The notes below the pieces were generated by a model that saw only the letters and a program-made list of their open reading frames with translations, made no database searches and was not told the origin of the DNA. From Streptomyces sp. DSM 15324 (GTDB taxonomy: Bacteria; Actinomycetota; Actinomycetes; Streptomycetales; Streptomycetaceae): a DNA stretch of 64,000 bases. The stretch's first letter is position 1; each line of letters starts with the position of its first letter. A program made the position numbers and the translations under genes. Below are positions 60,291 through 64,000 of the stretch, piece after piece. The DNA lies in NCBI RefSeq assembly GCF_001514285.1, contig NZ_KQ949034.1:43845-107844 (forward strand), read 5' to 3'.

Positions 60291-61024
60291 TGACGACGAA
60301 CCCCACCATCACGTCATCCGTACGGCTCGACGACCTCATCGCGGCCATCAAGAAGGTTCATCCCGAACCGCTCGACCAGCTCCAGGACGCGGTGATCGCC
60401 GCCGATCACCTCGGCGAGGTGGCCGACCATCTGATCGGGCACTTCGTCGACCAGGCGCGGCGCTCGGGCGCCTCCTGGACGGACATCGGCCGGAGCATGG
60501 GGGTCACCCGGCAGGCCGCGCAGAAACGCTTCGTGCCCAAGGAGTCGGCCGACCTCGACCCCAACCAGGGTTTCAGCCGCTTCACCCCCCGGGCCCGCAA
60601 CGTCGTGGTGGCCGCCCACAACGAGGCCGTCGCCGCCCGCACCACCGAGGGCCGCCCGGAGCACCTGGTGCTCGGCCTGCTGGCCGAACCGGAGGGACTG
60701 GCCGCCAAGGCGATCACCGCGCAGGGGGTCCTCCTGGACACCGTGCGCCAGACCGCCGGCGCCGCGCTGCCGCCGGCCGCCGAGGAGGTCCCGGAGCTCA
60801 TCCCCTACGGCTCCGACGCCAAGAAGGTCCTGGAGCTCACCTTCCGCGAGGCACTCCGCCTCGGCCACAACTACGTCGGCACCGAGCACATCCTGCTGGC
60901 CCTGCTGGAGTTCGAGAACGGCACGGGCGTCCTGTCCGACCTGGGCATCGGCAAGCCCGCCGTCGAAGGATGGATCACCCAGGCCCTGGCCCAGCTCACG
61001 GTGGGCCTGCCCGAGCAGGACTGA
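60290..61024 (+). CDS. Clp N-terminal-domain protein with N-terminal helix-turn-helix
   Basis: Protein of 244 residues. Residues 1-90 hold a helical domain with a likely helix-turn-helix, ASWTDIGRSMGVTRQAAQKRF (61-81, pattern of sigma-region-4-like helices). Two Clp_N repeats follow: FTPRARNVVVAAHNEAVAAR with PEHLVLGLL, and LELTFREALRLGHNYVGTEH with ILLALL. The AAA+ motor is absent, so it is not a Clp ATPase; it may bind Clp substrates or act as a regulator sensing proteolysis. There is no ribosome site; see the leaderless promoter just upstream. The palindrome is a candidate site for autoregulation by its own HTH. Confidence 0.87.
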   Translation: MTTNPTITSSVRLDDLIAAIKKVHPEPLDQLQDAVIAADHLGEVADHLIGHFVDQARRSGASWTDIGRSMGVTRQAAQKRFVPKESADLDPNQGFSRFTPRARNVVVAAHNEAVAARTTEGRPEHLVLGLLAEPEGLAAKAITAQGVLLDTVRQTAGAALPPAAEEVPELIPYGSDAKKVLELTFREALRLGHNYVGTEHILLALLEFENGTGVLSDLGIGKPAVEGWITQALAQLTVGLPEQD

Positions 61025-61091
61025 GGACCGGCCGGCGGGCGGCACGGGCGGCACGGGGCCGATTGTCAGAGCCTGCTGCGACACTCGCCGT

Positions 61092-62822
61092 ATGACCGAG
61101 CGGTGGGCCCTCGCCCCGGCCGAGGACGGTGGCGCGGAGCTCGCCCCCCTCGGCCCGGACGGGCTGCCCGCCGGGCCGGTGCTGCGGGAGGCGGATCTCG
61201 CCCGGGCCGTCCGCGAGCGGCCCGGCGTCACCCGCTGGGTCTGGCGTTCCACGGCCGAGGTCTACCCGCGCCTGCTCGCCACAGGGGTGCGAGTCGAGCG
61301 GTGCTACGACGTGGAGGACGCCGAGACCCTCCTCCTCGGCCACGAGGGACGGTACGGCGAACCCCGCTCGGCCGCCGCCGCCCTCGCACGGCTGCGCGGC
61401 GGCCCCGTACCGCCGGACCCGCCGCAGCGCTCCGCCGCACCCGGCGCCCAGGCCCAGCCCTCGCTGTTCGAGCCCCGGTCGGTCCAGGCCGCCGCCCTGC
61501 CGCTGACCGACCTCGCCGAGGTCTACGCCGAACAGCAGCGGCGGCACGCGCGCGCGGAGCACCCCGACCGGATGCGGCTGCTGACGGCGGCCGAGTCGGC
61601 GGGGATGCTGGTGGCCGCCGAGATGAACCGCGCGGGTCTGCCGTGGAGCGCCGAGGTGCACCGCGCGGTGCTCCACGACCTGCTCGGCGAGCGCTACGCG
61701 GGCGGCGGCGAGCCCCGTCGGCTGGCCGAGCTGGCCGACGAGGTGTCCACCGCGTTCGGCCGACGGGTCCGCCCCGATCTGCCCGCCGATGTGATCAAGG
61801 CGTTCGGGCAGGCCGGGATCCGGGTGAGGTCGACCCGCCGCTGGGAGTTGCAGTCCCTCGACCATCCGGCGGTGAAACCGCTCATCGAGTACAAGAAGCT
61901 GTACCGCATCTGGGTCGCCCACGGCTGGTCCTGGCTGCACGACTGGGTCCGCGAGGGCCGCTTCCGCCCCGAGTTCCTGGCGCACGGCACGGTCACCGGC
62001 CGCTGGGTCACCAACGGCGGGGGCGCTCTCCAGATCCCCAAGGTCATCCGGCGTGCCGTGGTCGCCGACCCCGGCTGGCGGCTGGTCGTCGCCGACGCCG
62101 ACCAGATGGAACCCAGGGTCCTCGCGGCGATCTCCCGCGACCCCGGCCTGATGGAGGTCGCCGGCCAGGAGAGCGACCTCTACCAGTCCGTCTCCGACCG
62201 CGCCTTCTCCGGCGACCGCGACCAGGCGAAACTCGCCGTGCTCGGCGCGGTCTACGGCCAGACCTCCGGCGACGGCCTGAAACACCTCGCCGCGCTCCGC
62301 CGCCGCTTCCCGCGCGCGGTGGCCTACGTCGACGAGGCGGCCAAGGCCGGCGAGGAGGGCCGGCTCGTGCGGACCTGGCTGGGCCGGACCTGCCCACCGG
62401 CGGCCGGCGCGGGCGACACGGGCGACACGGGCACGGACGAGGCCGGCATCCCGGTCGAGCCCGTCCCCCCGGCCGAGGGCGCGGAACCGCAGGAGGGCCG
62501 GCCCTGGGTGCCGGGGTACGCCTCCTCCGACGCACGCGCGCGTGGCCGCTTCGCCCGCAACTTCGTCGTCCAGGGCAGTGCCGCCGACTGGGCGCTGCTG
62601 ATGCTCGCCGCGCTGCGCCGGACCTGCGCGGACATGGCGGCCGAGCTGGTCTTCTTCCAGCACGACGAGGTGATCGTGCACTGTCCCGAGGAGGAGGCGG
62701 CGGCGGTCGTCGCCGCGATCCGGGAGGCGGCCGGCCTCGCGGGGCGGCTGACGTTCGGCGAGACGCCGGTGCGGTTCCCGTTCACCACGGCGGTGGTGGA
62801 GTGCTATGCCGACGCGAAGTGA
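61092..62822 (+). CDS. DNA polymerase I-like protein (bifunctional 3'-5' exonuclease/polymerase type)
   Basis: Family A polymerase of 576 residues, far shorter than PolA because the 5'-nuclease is absent and the exonuclease region is reduced. Polymerase motif A is VVADADQMEPRVLA (Asp335 the likely metal ligand), motif B DQAKLAVLGAVYGQ (Lys380, Tyr388), motif C QHDEVIVH (His524, Asp525, Glu526). All three are intact, so synthesis activity is likely. A Gly/Asp/Pro-rich insertion (about 435-480) lies before FARNFVVQGSAADW. The second polymerase beside PolA is common in actinomycetes; a repair role is inferred. Confidence 0.9.
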   Translation: MTERWALAPAEDGGAELAPLGPDGLPAGPVLREADLARAVRERPGVTRWVWRSTAEVYPRLLATGVRVERCYDVEDAETLLLGHEGRYGEPRSAAAALARLRGGPVPPDPPQRSAAPGAQAQPSLFEPRSVQAAALPLTDLAEVYAEQQRRHARAEHPDRMRLLTAAESAGMLVAAEMNRAGLPWSAEVHRAVLHDLLGERYAGGGEPRRLAELADEVSTAFGRRVRPDLPADVIKAFGQAGIRVRSTRRWELQSLDHPAVKPLIEYKKLYRIWVAHGWSWLHDWVREGRFRPEFLAHGTVTGRWVTNGGGALQIPKVIRRAVVADPGWRLVVADADQMEPRVLAAISRDPGLMEVAGQESDLYQSVSDRAFSGDRDQAKLAVLGAVYGQTSGDGLKHLAALRRRFPRAVAYVDEAAKAGEEGRLVRTWLGRTCPPAAGAGDTGDTGTDEAGIPVEPVPPAEGAEPQEGRPWVPGYASSDARARGRFARNFVVQGSAADWALLMLAALRRTCADMAAELVFFQHDEVIVHCPEEEAAAVVAAIREAAGLAGRLTFGETPVRFPFTTAVVECYADAK

Positions 62823-64000
62823 TCACCCCGGCCGGCCGAGCAGCCCCTCGATCTCGGCCACGACGGCGGTCTCGTCCGTTGCGTCCAGCGCCTCCAGGGC
62901 CGCCCGCCACAGGGCGCGCGCCTCGTCGGTGCGGCCCTGCTCGTACAGCAGCAGACCCTGCTGGTGCCGGGCGAGGCCGCCGGTGTAGCGGTCGGCGCGG
63001 GCGTCGGCGCGGCGCAGGAGTTCGGCGCACTCCCCCGCGGCGGGTCCGGGCCGGCCCAGCAGGCGCAGCGTGCGGACCAGCCCCAGCCGGGTCTGTGACT
63101 CGCCGTGCCAGTCGCTGTGGCCGCCGAGGATGCGCAGGCTCTCCTCGAAGTGCGGCAGGGCGGCGGCCGGTTCACCGAGGGAGAGATGCGCGTAGCCGAT
63201 GTTGCAGTGCGCCGAGTGCCGCACGATCACGGCGCCGATCCGGTGCCCGAGGGCCAGTGAGAGGCGGTGCTGCTCGATGGCGGCGCGCGGGTCGGTGTGC
63301 TCGTACAGGTTGCCGAGGTGGCTGAGGGTGACGGCCTCGCCGTGCGGGTCGTTCAGCCGGCGCGAGTACCCGAGGCTCTCGCGCAGGGCGTCGCCGGACT
63401 CCTCGTAACGGCCGAGGCTCTCCAGCAGCAGCCCCCGGTTGTTGAGGCACCGTCGGATCCAGGAGAGCCGGCCGAGCCGCCGCCAGATGGTCAGGGCACG
63501 GCCGTTGAGGGCGAGCGCGTCCTGGAGCCGGCCGGTCAGGAAGTGCAGACCGGCGAGGTCACCGAGGGCGTACGCCTCCGCCGTCGCGTCCCCGAGCCGC
63601 CGGGCCGTGCCCAGCGCGACCCGCCCGAGCACCTCCATCTCGGCGACCCGCCCCCGGCGCTGGAGGCAGGGGAGGAGGAGCCGCAGGAGGGTGGAGACGA
63701 GCGCGGCGTCGTCCTCTGCGGCACCGCCCTCGGCCGAGGCAGGCCCGACCAGGGCGACGATGTTCGCCAGCTCCGCGTCGACCCACACGAAGGCCTCCCG
63801 GGGCCCCGGAAAGGCCGGTACGCCCCGCACGTACGCCGCGTGGGCCACCGCCGGCTGGGCGGAGGTGGGACGCCGCCGGTCGTCCTGGTCGATCCCGGAT
63901 TCCATCACGGCGACGAGCGCCCGCTCGGCTACGGCGGCGTACCAGTGGAGGGCGGTGGTGCGGGGGGTGGGCGTGGGGGGAGGGGTCGGTGCGGGGGTGA
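62823..64000 (-). CDS. C-terminal TPR part of an AfsR/NB-ARC-type regulator, N-terminus missing
   Basis: Leftward frame that is open through the right edge; the first residues visible are TPAPTPPPTPTPRTTALHWY. About 390 residues are present. They contain seven or so TPR-like helical pairs (ALGDLAGLHFLTGRLQDALALNGRAL, NNRGLLLESLGRYEESGDALRE and similar), the usual C-terminal half of SARP/AfsR or NB-ARC regulators after TALHWYAAVAERAL. No DNA-binding or nucleotide-binding domain is inside the window, so the class is inferred. An internal ATG at 63908 could be mistaken for the start. It is convergent with the polymerase gene, with the stops adjacent. Confidence 0.78.
   Translation of the reverse strand, partial: TPAPTPPPTPTPRTTALHWYAAVAERALVAVMESGIDQDDRRRPTSAQPAVAHAAYVRGVPAFPGPREAFVWVDAELANIVALVGPASAEGGAAEDDAALVSTLLRLLLPCLQRRGRVAEMEVLGRVALGTARRLGDATAEAYALGDLAGLHFLTGRLQDALALNGRALTIWRRLGRLSWIRRCLNNRGLLLESLGRYEESGDALRESLGYSRRLNDPHGEAVTLSHLGNLYEHTDPRAAIEQHRLSLALGHRIGAVIVRHSAHCNIGYAHLSLGEPAAALPHFEESLRILGGHSDWHGESQTRLGLVRTLRLLGRPGPAAGECAELLRRADARADRYTGGLARHQQGLLLYEQGRTDEARALWRAALEALDATDETAVVAEIEGLLGRPG

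Overview
The window is chromosomal DNA of a Streptomyces-type actinomycete. Composition is very GC-rich, starts are often GTG, many gene pairs share 4-bp ATGA/GTGA junctions, and the core gene order (nuoD2, folP-folB-folK, folE, ftsH, hpt, tilS, dacB, ppa, tipA, a zinc-independent ribosomal protein cassette) is one I recall from Streptomyces coelicolor. Nothing was run against a database; identities come from reading motifs and gene order.

Region 1 (1-502) is the N-terminal part of a Rossmann/DUF2520 protein cut by the left edge. Region 2 (614-22455) is an accessory hybrid NRPS-PKS biosynthetic cluster. A leftward operon, read from 17756 down to 614, encodes C-PCP, PCP-C-A-PCP (valine-like code), a short P450, a KS-AT-ACP-TE polyketide synthase, an MFS exporter, a P450 carrying a repeat-rich N-terminal extension, a type II thioesterase, an SDR and a second adenylation protein (threonine-like code) with a shortened condensation-like N-terminus. 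A divergent rightward operon (18161-21263) encodes a third P450, a second type II thioesterase and an aldo-keto reductase. An ArsR/DUF5937 regulator behind a perfect 31-bp palindrome closes the cluster. Five carrier domains against two adenylation domains implies loading in trans. I infer a small peptide-polyketide extended once with malonyl-CoA and oxidised several times; the product is not recognised.

Region 3 (22480-47743) is core genome: a NarL-type two-component pair, a MidA-like methyltransferase facing an isolated NuoD, two PH-domain membrane proteins, a coiled-coil membrane protein, a membrane esterase, an MprF-like synthase, the folate genes folP/folB/folK with folE opposite, ftsH, hpt, tilS, a zincin, a D-Ala-D-Ala carboxypeptidase, inorganic pyrophosphatase, a ThrE exporter and a DedA protein with a Q/Y-rich tail.

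Region 4 (47882-64000) holds a YbjQ protein, a tipA-like MerR regulator with a recognisable self-regulated promoter, glutamate decarboxylase, an aldehyde dehydrogenase with a Crp-like site, a developmental-type XRE/anti-sigma/DUF397 module, the Zur-type ribosomal cassette (rpsR, cobW-like, rpmE, rpmG, rpmB, rpsN), two lipoproteins, a DUF2786 protein, a G-rich 14-bp tandem repeat, a Clp_N protein with an apparently leaderless, palindrome-controlled promoter, a small DNA polymerase I-like protein, and the C-terminal TPR half of a large regulator cut by the right edge.

The most unusual items are the biosynthetic cluster with its atypical P450s and split loading logic, the palindromic promoters at 21284 and 60254, the hexamer-phased TGC arrays around 53495-55818, and the alternative hairpins at 54815-54878.
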